Shown here in pieces: positions 35,729 through 44,848 of a stretch of DNA of 64,000 nt. Under the pieces are notes generated by a model. That model had not been told where the DNA came from. It saw only the letters and a program-made list of their open reading frames with translations, and ran no database searches. Each line of letters begins with the position of its first letter. Position 1 is the first letter of the stretch. The DNA is from an uncultured Bryobacterales bacterium. GTDB taxonomy: Bacteria; Acidobacteriota; Terriglobia; Bryobacterales; UBA6623. The DNA lies in the NCBI GenBank assembly GCA_951813065.1, contig CATOTH010000001.1:682001-746000 (forward strand), written 5' to 3'. The translations under genes and the position numbers were made by a program.

Positions 35729-36790
35729 ATGTCCCGATTGAGTGTTCCGATGATTTTGGTCATGCCCCTGCTGCTATTGCACTGCGGCGGCGGCAGCATG
35801 GAGGAGGCTCCAGAGATGGAAGCTCCGATGGCGTGGCCCGAGATCGCAGGGTATGAATTGATGGCCATCCCGGAAGACAACCCGATGACCGAGGCCAAGG
35901 TCGCCCTTGGCAAGCAACTCTACTACGACCAGCGCTTGAGTGGTGACGGGAATCGTTCCTGCTATGGCTGCCATCTCAAGGAGCACGGCCTGACCGACGG
36001 ACGGGCCATGGCACTGGGCGCGTTCGACAAGCAACTCACCCGGGCGGCTCCCACGATGTGGAACGTGGGGTACTACGACACGCTGTACTGGGACGGACGT
36101 TCAACGGCGCTCGAGAAGCAAGTACTGGGCGCTTGGGGTGGAGGCAACATGGGCGCTTCCGGTGCCGACGGGGTCCCGTCACCGGATGACATTTGCGCCA
36201 CGCTCAATGAGATCCCCGGGTATGCGGAACAGTTCCAGGCCGTCTTCGGCGGCCCGGCAACACCGGATCACGTCGCCTATGCCATTGCCGCGTTCATGAG
36301 GACGATCGTCACGACCACGGAGAATTCCCGTTTCATCGCATTCCAGAACGGCGACGAAACCGCTCTCAATGACCAGGAGAAGAACGGATGGATGATCTTT
36401 TCCGAAAAGGCCAAGTGCACGAACTGCCATGACGGGAGGCTGCTTGCTGACAAGCAGTTCCACAATGTCGGGATCGGCATGGATGCCGAGAGCCCTGACA
36501 TCGGCCGTGCCAAGGTCTCGGAAAACGAGGAGGACACGGGAGCCTTCAAGACGCCCAGCCTGTTCGACATTTCCAAGTCCGGTCCGTACTTCCACGACGG
36601 CAGTGTCGAGACGCTGGAGGAGGCCGTTGACCTGATGCTGGCTGGCGGGAAAGAAAACGAGTGGCTCGACGAAACGAACCTTTCCGATGCCAAGAACGCG
36701 GATCTTTCGGATGAGGAAAAGGCCGACTTGATGGCGTTCCTGATGGCCCTTGACGTCGACTACACGATCGAAGAGCCGATGCTGCCGTAG
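35729..36790 (+). CDS. Di-haem cytochrome c peroxidase / MauG-family lipoprotein
   Basis: 353-aa lipoprotein with lipobox LLLHC19. It has two haem-binding motifs, C78-Y-G-C81-H82 and C230-T-N-C233-H234. Family marks include LGKQLYYDQRLSGDGNRSC, HGLTDGR, R.AP.MWN, FWDGR-like YWDGRS and GAFKTPSLFDISKSGPYFHD. Such enzymes reduce hydrogen peroxide or oxidise small molecules or protein side chains in the periplasm. ATG at 35729 follows GAGGAGGATCC, a strong ribosome binding site. It stands alone, convergent with a sulfatase gene. Confidence 0.92.
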   Translation: MSRLSVPMILVMPLLLLHCGGGSMEEAPEMEAPMAWPEIAGYELMAIPEDNPMTEAKVALGKQLYYDQRLSGDGNRSCYGCHLKEHGLTDGRAMALGAFDKQLTRAAPTMWNVGYYDTLYWDGRSTALEKQVLGAWGGGNMGASGADGVPSPDDICATLNEIPGYAEQFQAVFGGPATPDHVAYAIAAFMRTIVTTTENSRFIAFQNGDETALNDQEKNGWMIFSEKAKCTNCHDGRLLADKQFHNVGIGMDAESPDIGRAKVSENEEDTGAFKTPSLFDISKSGPYFHDGSVETLEEAVDLMLAGGKENEWLDETNLSDAKNADLSDEEKADLMAFLMALDVDYTIEEPMLP

Positions 36791-36863
36791 CGCGTCGAGA
36801 CAGCCACGTCGCGGGCGATCCATCTCTCGGGTTGGGAACCCGCCTCCGCCCCGGACAGCCGTC

Positions 36864-36880
36864 CTGTCAGTTTCTGACAG
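36864..36880. terminator. Short hairpin between convergent genes
   Basis: CTGTCAG-TTT-CTGACAG is a perfect 7-bp inverted repeat with a 3-nt loop. It overlaps the stop codon of the sulfatase (minus strand) and lies 75 bases after the peroxidase stop (plus strand). It could act as a weak bidirectional terminator, but no T-run follows on either strand. Confidence 0.3.
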
Positions 36881-38474
36881 CGACGGCGGGGCTGGGCTCG
36901 TACCCCAGCCGTGAGGCGATCACTTCAATCTGCTGGCCTTGCTCTATCTGGATCTCGTCTTCGTAGAGTTGCCAGCCAATCTTTCCTGTCGTGTCTTCTC
37001 CGACGAAGCGATAGGCTAGCGAGGACCCTTCGGTCTGTGCTCGCAGCGTGACGAAGACGGTCCCACCCTCGCCATTCCGCTTGCTCACGAGGGGCGCTTC
37101 GGCTGTGGCGCTGTCCTCGTTCGGATACATGCGGCGGTAGAGCTCAGGCTCCGGCACCAATCCCTTGTCGTCCATCGTTCGCATCCAGTTCTCCAGCTCG
37201 CCTCGAAGCAGCACGAGTTCCGCCTCGTAGCGACTGTCGGCGGCAAGGTTGTGGACCTGATGGGGATCGGCGACCACATCGTAGAGTTCCTCGAACGGTT
37301 TCGTGTCCTGCATGAACGGCGCCACCAGCGGGCCGAGAGCACCGATGAGCTTGAGCCGCTCGAGCTCCATGTAGATCGGACCCTGGCTGGGCGTACGCAT
37401 GAACTGGACCCAGGGTCGGTGCGATTCGAAGTTCCGGATGTACAGGTACTCTCGGTTCCGAATGCCGCGGATCATGTCGTAACGCTCGTCCATCCGGTCG
37501 CGTCCGTGGTACAGGTACTCAGGCTCCGGGCCCTGGTTCTCGCCGATAATCACGCGCCCGTGCAGGTAGTCGGGTGGGTCCCCTCCAGCCACGGAGATCA
37601 TCGTGGGCGCCAGGTCGAGGAACTGGACGAAGTCCGCGCGTAACGTGTCCGGTTCGATCTTTCCCGGCCAGCGCATGATGAGTGGCACCTTCAGCCCCGA
37701 GTCGTAGATCCAGCGCTTGGCGCGGGCCAGCCCCGCTCCGTGATCACCCCAGAACACGACCAACGTCTCCTCGGCCAGCCCGGAGTCTTCGAGTTCCTGC
37801 AGTATTTCGCCAATCGTGCGATCCGTAATCGTTATGACGTCGTAGTAGGCTGCCCACGCCTCCCGCGCCTTCGGCGTCTCAGGGTAATAGGGCGGTAGCG
37901 GCAGCCGCGCCGCGTCGTGGATCGCGAGTTCGCTGCTGATGTAACGGTCGTTTAGCTGCCGTCGGACCGAGCCTTCGTGGGATGAGCCCAGGTTGAACAC
38001 CGCGAAGAACGGTTGGTCCGGGTCCGGGCGGTTCTTCCAGTGTGCCGATCGACTCGAGTCGTCCCAGGCTGTCACGGGAACATCGAAGTTGTAGTCGGTC
38101 TTCGAGTTGTTGGTTGTGTAGTAGCCGAGTTCCCGCAGGTATTCCGGAAACGCCCGCACGTAGGGCGGGGGCACCATCCTGGACCGCATATGCTGCGTGC
38201 CGATCGCCGTGGGATACATCCCGGTGATGATGCCCGAGCGCGTCGGGGCGCAGACCGGCGAATGCGAGTACGCCTCGAGGAACGTGACGCCCTCCCGCGC
38301 GAGCCGGGCAATGTTCGGAGTGCGGGCGTAGGCGTCGTATGGCTCGACCTGTTGGCCGGTATCTTCAATTGAAATCCACAGGATGTTCGGCGGTTTGGCA
38401 AGGAGATCTGTCGATGTCGCCGCAAGCAATGCAGCGACGGCCAGTGCCGTTGGTCTGAATTGAATCCCTGTCAT
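36867..38474 (-). CDS. Secreted sulfatase, heparan N-sulfatase-like
   Basis: 535-aa sulfatase with a signal peptide (LAVAALLAATSTDLLA). The metal-binding motif is ISIEDTG, where the usual second aspartate is replaced by a threonine as in N-sulfoglucosamine sulfohydrolase-like enzymes. The formylglycine motif is C75-A-P-T-R79 with SGIITGMYP. Later marks are NNSKTDYNF, FFAVFNLGSSHEGS, VVFWGDHGAG and RAKRWIYDSGLKVPLI. The C-terminal 90 residues form an additional beta-type domain. Its start overlaps the stop of the HEAT-repeat gene by ATGA, so the two are translated together. Substrate is probably a sulfated glycan. Confidence 0.92.
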   Translation of the reverse strand: MTGIQFRPTALAVAALLAATSTDLLAKPPNILWISIEDTGQQVEPYDAYARTPNIARLAREGVTFLEAYSHSPVCAPTRSGIITGMYPTAIGTQHMRSRMVPPPYVRAFPEYLRELGYYTTNNSKTDYNFDVPVTAWDDSSRSAHWKNRPDPDQPFFAVFNLGSSHEGSVRRQLNDRYISSELAIHDAARLPLPPYYPETPKAREAWAAYYDVITITDRTIGEILQELEDSGLAEETLVVFWGDHGAGLARAKRWIYDSGLKVPLIMRWPGKIEPDTLRADFVQFLDLAPTMISVAGGDPPDYLHGRVIIGENQGPEPEYLYHGRDRMDERYDMIRGIRNREYLYIRNFESHRPWVQFMRTPSQGPIYMELERLKLIGALGPLVAPFMQDTKPFEELYDVVADPHQVHNLAADSRYEAELVLLRGELENWMRTMDDKGLVPEPELYRRMYPNEDSATAEAPLVSKRNGEGGTVFVTLRAQTEGSSLAYRFVGEDTTGKIGWQLYEDEIQIEQGQQIEVIASRLGYEPSPAVAVRN

Positions 38475-39085
38475 CGTCCCTGCTCGGTTTCTTCACACGT
38501 CCGGTACGGGCACGGTCTTTCGCCAAGTGCCCACAGCGCATGGCGGGCGACGCGCTGCACATAGTCAAAATCGTCCTCGACTGCTGCCTGCAGCGCACTG
38601 GCCAAGGGTTTCGCGCTGTCGCCGATCGCATCGGCGGCGTGCGCGGCGTGCAGGCGCACGCCGCGGTTTCGATGGCGGAGCGACTCTTCGAGAGTTTTCA
38701 GGGCCTTCTGCGCGTCGCCGGCCCGAATCAGGGCAACCGCCGCCTGGATGCGGACCTCGGGAGCCTCGTCCTCCAGCAAGCCCTCCAGGACCGCTCGTCC
38801 GACTTCGAGCGGGCGGTCAAGTTCCGCTGCTGCCACTGCCCCCCAGTAGCGTACTGCGCTGTCGTCGTGCGAAAGCGCTTGAACGAGCGCCTTGGAAGCG
38901 CCGGCTTGGTTCGCAATGGCCATCTCGCCAATCGCGCGGGCCGCAAGCATCCGGTCGACCTGACGAGCCGATTGCAGTTCAGATTGCCAAGCGGCGAGCG
39001 TCTTGCCGACATGCTTGGCGTCTTGGCCGGCGGAGGGGACGGCCAGGACCAGGGTCACGGTCAGCGCGAGGACTAGTGCGGGCAT
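38471..39085 (-). CDS. Secreted HEAT-repeat protein
   Basis: 204-aa protein with a signal peptide (MPALVLALTVTLVLAVPSAG). The body is made of about four HEAT-type helical pairs: LAARAIGEMA, VRYWGAVAAAEL, EVRIQAAVALIRAGDA, GVRLHAAHAADAIGD and YVQRVARHALWALGE. These repeats normally serve as protein-binding scaffolds. The gene overlaps the downstream sulfatase by four bases, so it may help that sulfatase fold, locate or assemble. Similar HEAT-like regions are often fused to sulfatases in planctomycete-type genomes, which supports the link. Confidence 0.87.
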   Translation of the reverse strand: MPALVLALTVTLVLAVPSAGQDAKHVGKTLAAWQSELQSARQVDRMLAARAIGEMAIANQAGASKALVQALSHDDSAVRYWGAVAAAELDRPLEVGRAVLEGLLEDEAPEVRIQAAVALIRAGDAQKALKTLEESLRHRNRGVRLHAAHAADAIGDSAKPLASALQAAVEDDFDYVQRVARHALWALGERPCPYRTCEETEQGR

Positions 39086-39225
39086 TCAGGTTCCGATTGT
39101 ACATTCGCAGTGCGCAGCCACGGTGGCCACGGTGGCCCATTCACCACCTCGCGCCGGAAATCCTGTTTGCGGATCTGGCGTGCCTGCCGGCTTGCCGGGT
39201 CCGGACGGGTCTGGATCGGTGCTGG

Positions 39226-40056
39226 CTATTGCCCGAGCGTTGGTCGGCCCTCGATTGGTTCCTCGTACGTAACCGTGGATTCGGCCGTGAACCGCTTGTA
39301 GTTGGAATACTCGATCAGCAACCTGACGCGCTGGGGCCCGGAAGGGAAGGGCAGGATGTCGTCGCCCTCGGTGCGGACCGGAAACCAGTGCTCGTTGTCC
39401 ACCGGCGCGTAGTGGGTTGTAAAGGCCGGAAACAGATTGCTGCTTTCTATGCCGTAAATCTGCGGAACGGGGCGGCCCGAAACCCGCACGACCTGGCCGT
39501 TCTCTTTGCCGACCCATATCAGGCCGTCGAAAAACCGCTGATCTTCCAGGATCTGCCGGGGGCGCACGTATAGGGTGTAGCAGTCGATCCCGTCGATGGG
39601 CTCGATTCCCTTGTAGGTCACCCTGTAGAACCAAAGCGAATCCTCTGTGAGCACGAAGGGATTGACATCACGGAGATCGCGGAAGTCTTCATGTGTCAGC
39701 CGCAATCGGTCAAGCTGATCAATGGGGTGCTTCTTGTATTGCTCGTCCCGCTTGCCCGTTCCGGTGAAGGTAATGTCGCGGAATTCTTCGTAACGGCCGA
39801 CCGGCCGGCCACGACGCATTTCCACGACCCTGAATCGTTGGGTGTAGGTGTATTGATCGCGCTCGGCGACCAGTCTTGTACCCGCTTCGGCAACGCTCTT
39901 TATGAGGTTCTCCGGCATTTGCCCGAAGACGCACGGATGAGCGGCCACCAGCAGGGATAGGATGAATAGCTTGGACCGAACCGAGACCGGTACCGATGGA
40001 GTGAAGCTGAGCGGCTTCCTGGCGCGTGCGCTTGGCTTGTGCCTTGTGCTTGCCAT
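39226..40056 (-). CDS. Secreted protein of unknown function (lipoprotein-sorting-like)
   Basis: About 276 aa. A hydrophobic stretch SKLFILSLLVAAHPCVFGQ looks like a signal peptide. The body has EFRDITFTGTGKRDE, FVLTEDSLWFYRVTYKGIEP, DGIDCYTLYVRPR, FFDGLIWVGKENGQVVRVSG and PVRTEGDD, and ends LIEYSNYKRFTAEST. This resembles beta-rich lipoprotein-sorting (LolA/outer-membrane) style proteins widespread in acidobacteria. The start is uncertain: ATG at 40056 puts 40 residues before the signal and overlaps the divergent CPBP gene. No better start codon is seen closer to the signal peptide. Confidence 0.65.
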   Translation of the reverse strand: MASTRHKPSARARKPLSFTPSVPVSVRSKLFILSLLVAAHPCVFGQMPENLIKSVAEAGTRLVAERDQYTYTQRFRVVEMRRGRPVGRYEEFRDITFTGTGKRDEQYKKHPIDQLDRLRLTHEDFRDLRDVNPFVLTEDSLWFYRVTYKGIEPIDGIDCYTLYVRPRQILEDQRFFDGLIWVGKENGQVVRVSGRPVPQIYGIESSNLFPAFTTHYAPVDNEHWFPVRTEGDDILPFPSGPQRVRLLIEYSNYKRFTAESTVTYEEPIEGRPTLGQ

Positions 40057-41005
40057 CGCCGGAGTCATTTTGGCACAGGAATACGGCTTTCCCGCAATCA
40101 TCGCCGTGCCTGTCGTCGCGGCGTTTTGCTGGCAGGCCCTACTGTATTGCGTGGCCGTGTCTGACGCCGCCCGGGCGGCGGTTGCCCGAGCCTTGACCCC
40201 GCCACGCCTGGCGACGGCTCTGGTCGCCGCTTCGATCGCCCCGTACGCGATCTATTCGGTGCCGACAGGGTTGTTCTCGTGGACTTCGCTCTTCCAGCTG
40301 GTCCTGCTGTGCACTTGCGTCGCGTTCCTCTACGTCTTGTTTCCCGTCCGCAAATGGCGCTTCACTTGGCAAGACGGTGTGGTGATTTGTGTTCTCGCCT
40401 TTCCAATGATCAGCGGATTGAGCTCGCTGTTCCGGGATATTTTCCAGGGCTTCGACCCGCCTGCGAATCGGCTCGACTCGCTCGGCAAGCTGATGCTGAT
40501 TCCCCTGGGACTGTTCGTTTTCCTCGTGTTGCGGCGGCTGCAGGGAACCGGGTTTCGGCTGTTTCCCGCGCGTAGCGACTGGCAGCCGGCACTGTCCAGT
40601 GGCGGCTACGGCCTGCCGTGGCTCCTGCTGGTCGGATTGCTGACGGGCTTCCTGCAATGGGATCCGCCGATCGACAATCCGCTCGCTGCCTTGGGGTCGG
40701 CCTGCGGCAAGCTGCTGGGAATCTACTTCACGACCGCGCTTGCGGAGGAGTTCCTGCTGCGCGGGGTTGTTCAAAACCTGATGGCGGCGTCCACCGGCAG
40801 GCCCGTGCTTGCGCAGGCGTGTTCCGCCCTGCTGTTCGGTGCCGTGCACCTGGGGCGCGGTGCCTTTCCGAATCTGCCCCACGCCACCTCGGCCGCTGTG
40901 CTCGGCTGGTTCTGCGGACGTGCCTACAGGCAGTCGGGGAGCGTGACGGCGGCGATGATCACCCACGCGCTCGCGGTTGCCGGCCAAGAGCTCTTCTTTC
41001 GCTAG
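39962..41005 (+). CDS. CPBP-family intramembrane metalloprotease
   Basis: 347-aa polytopic membrane protein with about eight hydrophobic segments. The C-terminal Abi/CPBP domain (PF02517) shows E262-E263-F-L-L-R267, then LLFGAVHLGRG and MITHALAVAG, which supply the glutamates and histidines of the active site (CAAX-prenyl-protease type). Start is ATG at 39962, though GTG at 40001 would avoid the overlap with the divergent gene. Related proteins process or cleave membrane proteins and sometimes give bacteriocin immunity. Its target cannot be read. Confidence 0.88.
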   Translation: MNSLDRTETGTDGVKLSGFLARALGLCLVLAIAGVILAQEYGFPAIIAVPVVAAFCWQALLYCVAVSDAARAAVARALTPPRLATALVAASIAPYAIYSVPTGLFSWTSLFQLVLLCTCVAFLYVLFPVRKWRFTWQDGVVICVLAFPMISGLSSLFRDIFQGFDPPANRLDSLGKLMLIPLGLFVFLVLRRLQGTGFRLFPARSDWQPALSSGGYGLPWLLLVGLLTGFLQWDPPIDNPLAALGSACGKLLGIYFTTALAEEFLLRGVVQNLMAASTGRPVLAQACSALLFGAVHLGRGAFPNLPHATSAAVLGWFCGRAYRQSGSVTAAMITHALAVAGQELFFR

Positions 41006-41033
41006 AAGGGGCTCAACGGGTCACCGGTTCCAG

Positions 41034-43292
41034 TCAGGCGAGCGTAAGCAGGTTCCCGCCATGGTCGCCACGTCCCACCGTGCCGACCTTCGCGGCCCTC
41101 GCATACCCCGCTTGCCGCAAGGCCGCAAGGCAGTCCTCCAGGTTCCGTTGCGGGATTCCCGCAAGCAGACCCCCGGCGGTCTGCGGATCGAACAGGAGCG
41201 CAAAAGCGCTGCGCGCGGAACCTTCGTGGCCGTTGGCGGCCCTGTCCCAAATCCTGCGGTTCTCCGGGTCCAGCGAACTGAAGATTCCCCGCTCGAAGCA
41301 CTCCAGGGCGCCTTCCAGGGGAGGCAGGGCATTCAAGTCGATCTCCGCGGACGCGCCCGAAGCTTCCAGCATTTCGACCAGGTGGCCGACCAGGCCGAAG
41401 CCGGTGACATCCGTGCATGCCCTGGCTCCGTGGTCGCGCAGGATCCTGGAGGCCGCCTGCGCGGGTTGGAGCATCGGTTCGATGGCCGCTTCGATCCAGC
41501 GGCCACGGGCAGCGAGACGCATTTCCGCGGCGAAGAGCACGCCGGTTCCCAGCGCTTTCGTGAGCACCAGTGCATCACCCTCGCGCAGGCCCCCCTTGCG
41601 CATCACGTCGTCCTTGTCCGCCAGGCCGTTGATCACGAATCCCAGCGCGAGTTCAGGGCACTCGCTTGTATGACCTCCCGCCAGGTTTGTCTCCGCCGTG
41701 AGAAACATGGCGTTCGCCCCGAGGAGCATCTGGCGGAGCAGGTCCTCCGATTTGCGTGAAGCCGCGAATGGAATGCCCGCAATGGCCAGGGCCGACTGCG
41801 GCGCGGCCCCCATGGCGAAGATGTCGCCAAGCGCGTGGTTGGCGGCGATCCGCCCGAAAAGGTAGGGGTCGTCTACGATCGCGGGGAAGAAATCCACGGA
41901 TTGCACCAGCGCCTTCCCTGGCGGCACGTCCAGGATTGCGGCATCGTCACGCGAATCCAGCCCCGCGGATACGTCCTCTCGCCAGAACGGTTCGATCGAT
42001 TCCAGGGCTCCGAGCAGTGCGGTTGCGCCGATCTTGGAGGCGCAGCCCTTGCAGCGCATGTCCTTTGACGGGGGATCGGGATCCCCCTTCGGCACGGCCG
42101 GAACCTCTTGAGCTGCGGACGCCTTCGCGGTCATGTCCGGCAGGTCCTGGTACTTGTCCATGAAACGGCGGTCGATCCAGTCCTTCCATTTCCAGACCCA
42201 CTCGCCTTCAACTGACCAGCCCGACCGCGATGCCACCGCGTACTGGTCACCCGTGCTGATAAGGCTCAGGAACTGTGTCTGCGGGCGGAACGGCGTGCCG
42301 GGCTTGCTCCAGAGGGCTCGGCGAATGTTGTTTTCCAGCGGCGGTCCTTGCCGCACCGCGAACACCCCGGCCTTTTCCCTGGGGTGGGCGTCGACCGCCG
42401 CGACGTCGCCGGCGGCATAGACGCAGGGATGCGAGACAGACTGCAAGCACTCGTCGACCCGCACGAAGCCCCAGTCGTTGGTCGCCAGTCCGGCATCTCC
42501 CAGCCACGACGCTGCGGAAGCGTTGGTCACCCACACGACTTCATGAAACTCCCCGGTCCAGCCGTTCTCCGTGCGGAGGCCGTTCTCCGTCACCTCGGCG
42601 ACCGGCGACCCGCGATGCACCTCGACGCCCCGCTCGGCCAGGATGCGATCGAATCGCTTGCGCGCTCCGGGGCTGTGTGTCGGCAGGATCTCCTCGCTCG
42701 CGGTAAAGAGGTGCATTAACGGAGCGAGTCGCTTTCCGAGAGCGGCGAAGCGGTTTCTCAGCCGGTACTGCATCGCGAGCGTCAACTCGACGCCGCCTGC
42801 GCCTGCCCCAACGACGGCGATGCGGGGATCCTCGCCGAGGAGTTCGACGCGTTCCTGCAGCGCCTGCCACCGCGGCAGGAAGCCGGCGATCGGCTTGACC
42901 GGCACGGCGAACCGCTCCGCCCCGGGCACGTCCCGCGCGCCGGGAGTCGATCCGGTATTGAGCGAGAGCAGGTCGTACCGGATCGGCGGGCGGTCCTTGA
43001 ATACAAGCTCTTTCCGAACGGGGTCCAGATTGACGACCTCGTCGTGGATGAACCGGGCGGAACAGAACACCGCCAACTTGCGAAGGTCGATGTGGGCTTC
43101 GTCGTAGCTGTAGTGGCCCGCGATCAATCCGGGGAGCATCCCGGAATACGGCGTGTGGACGTCGCGACAGACCAGCGTCAGCTGCACCCCCGGCACTGGC
43201 TTCATGCCGAGCCGCTTAAGGACAGCGATATGGCTGTGCCCCCCGCCAACCAGCACAAGATCCTGGACGATGGGGGTTGGCGGAAGTTCCAT
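41034..43292 (-). CDS. selD: FAD/NAD(P) oxidoreductase fused to selenide, water dikinase (SelD)
   Basis: 752-aa fusion. Residues 1-390 are a pyridine-nucleotide-disulfide/NADH-dehydrogenase-like module: DLVLVGGGHSHIAVLKRLG, YSGMLPGLIAGHY, AVVGAGAGGVELTLAMQYRL and YAAGDVAAV. From about residue 410 the SelD domain begins with MRCKGCASKIGATALL, where Cys 416 and Lys 419 keep the C-x-x-K spacing of E. coli SelD C17/K20. SVDFFPAIVDDPYLFGRIAA, NHALGDIFAMGAAP, TDVTGFGLVGHL and DPQTAGGLL follow. SelD makes selenophosphate from selenide and ATP; the fused reductase may supply reduced selenium. It is the last gene of a likely three-gene run (SDR, acetylesterase, SelD), 20 bases after the esterase. No selA, selB or selenouridine synthase is seen here. 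Confidence 0.93.
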   Translation of the reverse strand: MELPPTPIVQDLVLVGGGHSHIAVLKRLGMKPVPGVQLTLVCRDVHTPYSGMLPGLIAGHYSYDEAHIDLRKLAVFCSARFIHDEVVNLDPVRKELVFKDRPPIRYDLLSLNTGSTPGARDVPGAERFAVPVKPIAGFLPRWQALQERVELLGEDPRIAVVGAGAGGVELTLAMQYRLRNRFAALGKRLAPLMHLFTASEEILPTHSPGARKRFDRILAERGVEVHRGSPVAEVTENGLRTENGWTGEFHEVVWVTNASAASWLGDAGLATNDWGFVRVDECLQSVSHPCVYAAGDVAAVDAHPREKAGVFAVRQGPPLENNIRRALWSKPGTPFRPQTQFLSLISTGDQYAVASRSGWSVEGEWVWKWKDWIDRRFMDKYQDLPDMTAKASAAQEVPAVPKGDPDPPSKDMRCKGCASKIGATALLGALESIEPFWREDVSAGLDSRDDAAILDVPPGKALVQSVDFFPAIVDDPYLFGRIAANHALGDIFAMGAAPQSALAIAGIPFAASRKSEDLLRQMLLGANAMFLTAETNLAGGHTSECPELALGFVINGLADKDDVMRKGGLREGDALVLTKALGTGVLFAAEMRLAARGRWIEAAIEPMLQPAQAASRILRDHGARACTDVTGFGLVGHLVEMLEASGASAEIDLNALPPLEGALECFERGIFSSLDPENRRIWDRAANGHEGSARSAFALLFDPQTAGGLLAGIPQRNLEDCLAALRQAGYARAAKVGTVGRGDHGGNLLTLA

Positions 43293-43312
43293 GCGCTAGC
43301 GCGTCGGGCACC

Positions 43313-44806
43313 TCAGTCCATGGTACGGAACGGTGAGGCCGGCAGCCCCGCGCTGTTGAACAGGTTGCCTTTTGGATCCGCGGCCCAGGCGTAGCGTGCC
43401 CGGACCGGCACCGGCACCTCAGCGCTCGTCAGCACGACCGTGTTCCCCCCGATCTTTGCGTTGGCTTCGGTGAACTTGCCGTCGGGGCCCGCCACTTCGA
43501 ACCCCTCCAGCTCGCCGTTCCGCGCTTGCAGCCCGGAACCTGCGTGGTCGAACCAGAGCCGCAATGCCGACCCCTCTCTGGTTGCCTGCCGGAACGCCGG
43601 TCCGGAGTACTCCAGGTCGTGCTCGCCGTACTCGATGGCCCGCGCTGCCAGCGCCAGTCGGAGGCCGACATCCTGCTTGTTGCGAGGGTGGATGTCTGTC
43701 GAATTGCCGATATCGATCGTCACGGCCATTCCCGTGCGAACCAGACCCAGCGCCATGGCCTGGGCTTCCCGCAGTTCAGCCCAGGTGGCTGTCTCCGGGA
43801 CGCGGCCGAAATTGGCCAGTTGCACGAACAGGAAGGGAAACGCGCCCTGGCCCCATTCGCGGCGCCAGTCCTCAATCATCGTGCGGAACAGCCGGCGGTA
43901 GAGCAGCCCTTGGCCGCGACCGGCGTTGCTCTCGCCCTGGTACCAGATTGCCCCGCGGATCGGAAACGGCGTCAGGGGCGCGATCATCGCGTTGAATAGC
44001 AACGACGGCGATTGCGACTCGCGCATCTCCCTCGGCTGCGGCGGCTGTCGCGGGATCTCCGTGCCGGCAGCCTTGGCCTTCTCCGCGCGCTCTTTCCAAG
44101 CCGCGAGCCTGGCTTCGTACTCCGGCTTCGCTGCCACGGCTGCCTTCTTCATTTCCGCAACCAGTCTCTCCAGTTCGGGTTCTGCTGCAAGCGCGCGCGA
44201 ACTCGTCCACGCCTCGGCCGGCGTACCGCCCCAGGCCGACTGGATGATTCCGAAGGGGACATCGAGTTGCTTGTGTAAATGCCGGGCGAAGAAGTACGCC
44301 ACGCCCGACAGTTCGCCGGCGGTCTCCGGCGTCACGATCCGCCACTCCCCTTCCACGTCGTCCTTGGGGGCGTGAGCGGCTGTCAGGGCGACCTTGAAGT
44401 AGCGCATGCCGGGATACTTCGCAGCCGCGATTTCATTCTCCGCGTCATTGGAGCGCTGCAACTGCCAAGCCATGTTGGACTGTCCCGAGCCGACCCAGAC
44501 ATCTCCGACAAGGATGTCCTTGATCTGGATCGAGTTCTCACCCTGGATCGAGAGTTCGTAGGGCCCTCCTGCCCCGACCGGCTCCAGGTAGACCTCCCAG
44601 TTGCCGTCCTCCGATGCGACCGCGGACGATTCCTCGCCGCGGAACGTGACGCTGACAGGCTCCCCGGGGCCTGCCCAGCCCCAGACATGAACGGGCATGT
44701 CGCGCTGGATGATCATGTGATCGCCGAATAGGGCGGGGAGCCGCACATCGGCCCAAAGTCCCGCCGAAAGTGCGGCATACAGGAGTGACAGAAGTAGGAA
44801 TCTCAT
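43313..44806 (-). CDS. Sialate O-acetylesterase (SASA/SGNH family), secreted
   Basis: 497-aa secreted esterase with signal peptide MRFLLLSLLYAALSAGLWA. The nucleophile motif is GSGQSNM with S110, followed by AWGGTPAEAWTS and AIWYQGESNAG in block positions typical for the family. The final catalytic pair is in NSTDIHPRNK (D and H). An internal charged insert (AEMKKAAVAAKPEYEARLAA) is common in planctomycete-type members. It removes acetyl groups from sialic acids or acetylated polysaccharides such as xylan. ATG at 44806 is chosen because it starts the signal peptide. It fits the degradative set with the sulfatases. Confidence 0.92.
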   Translation of the reverse strand: MRFLLLSLLYAALSAGLWADVRLPALFGDHMIIQRDMPVHVWGWAGPGEPVSVTFRGEESSAVASEDGNWEVYLEPVGAGGPYELSIQGENSIQIKDILVGDVWVGSGQSNMAWQLQRSNDAENEIAAAKYPGMRYFKVALTAAHAPKDDVEGEWRIVTPETAGELSGVAYFFARHLHKQLDVPFGIIQSAWGGTPAEAWTSSRALAAEPELERLVAEMKKAAVAAKPEYEARLAAWKERAEKAKAAGTEIPRQPPQPREMRESQSPSLLFNAMIAPLTPFPIRGAIWYQGESNAGRGQGLLYRRLFRTMIEDWRREWGQGAFPFLFVQLANFGRVPETATWAELREAQAMALGLVRTGMAVTIDIGNSTDIHPRNKQDVGLRLALAARAIEYGEHDLEYSGPAFRQATREGSALRLWFDHAGSGLQARNGELEGFEVAGPDGKFTEANAKIGGNTVVLTSAEVPVPVRARYAWAADPKGNLFNSAGLPASPFRTMD

Positions 44807-44848
44807 GGCGTGCCCATTATTCCATGGGACATCGAGTCTTGCCAAGAC

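Noticed and set aside
38527..39573. 348-codon plus-strand frame
   Set aside because: Antisense to the HEAT-repeat gene, arginine- and proline-rich without domains.
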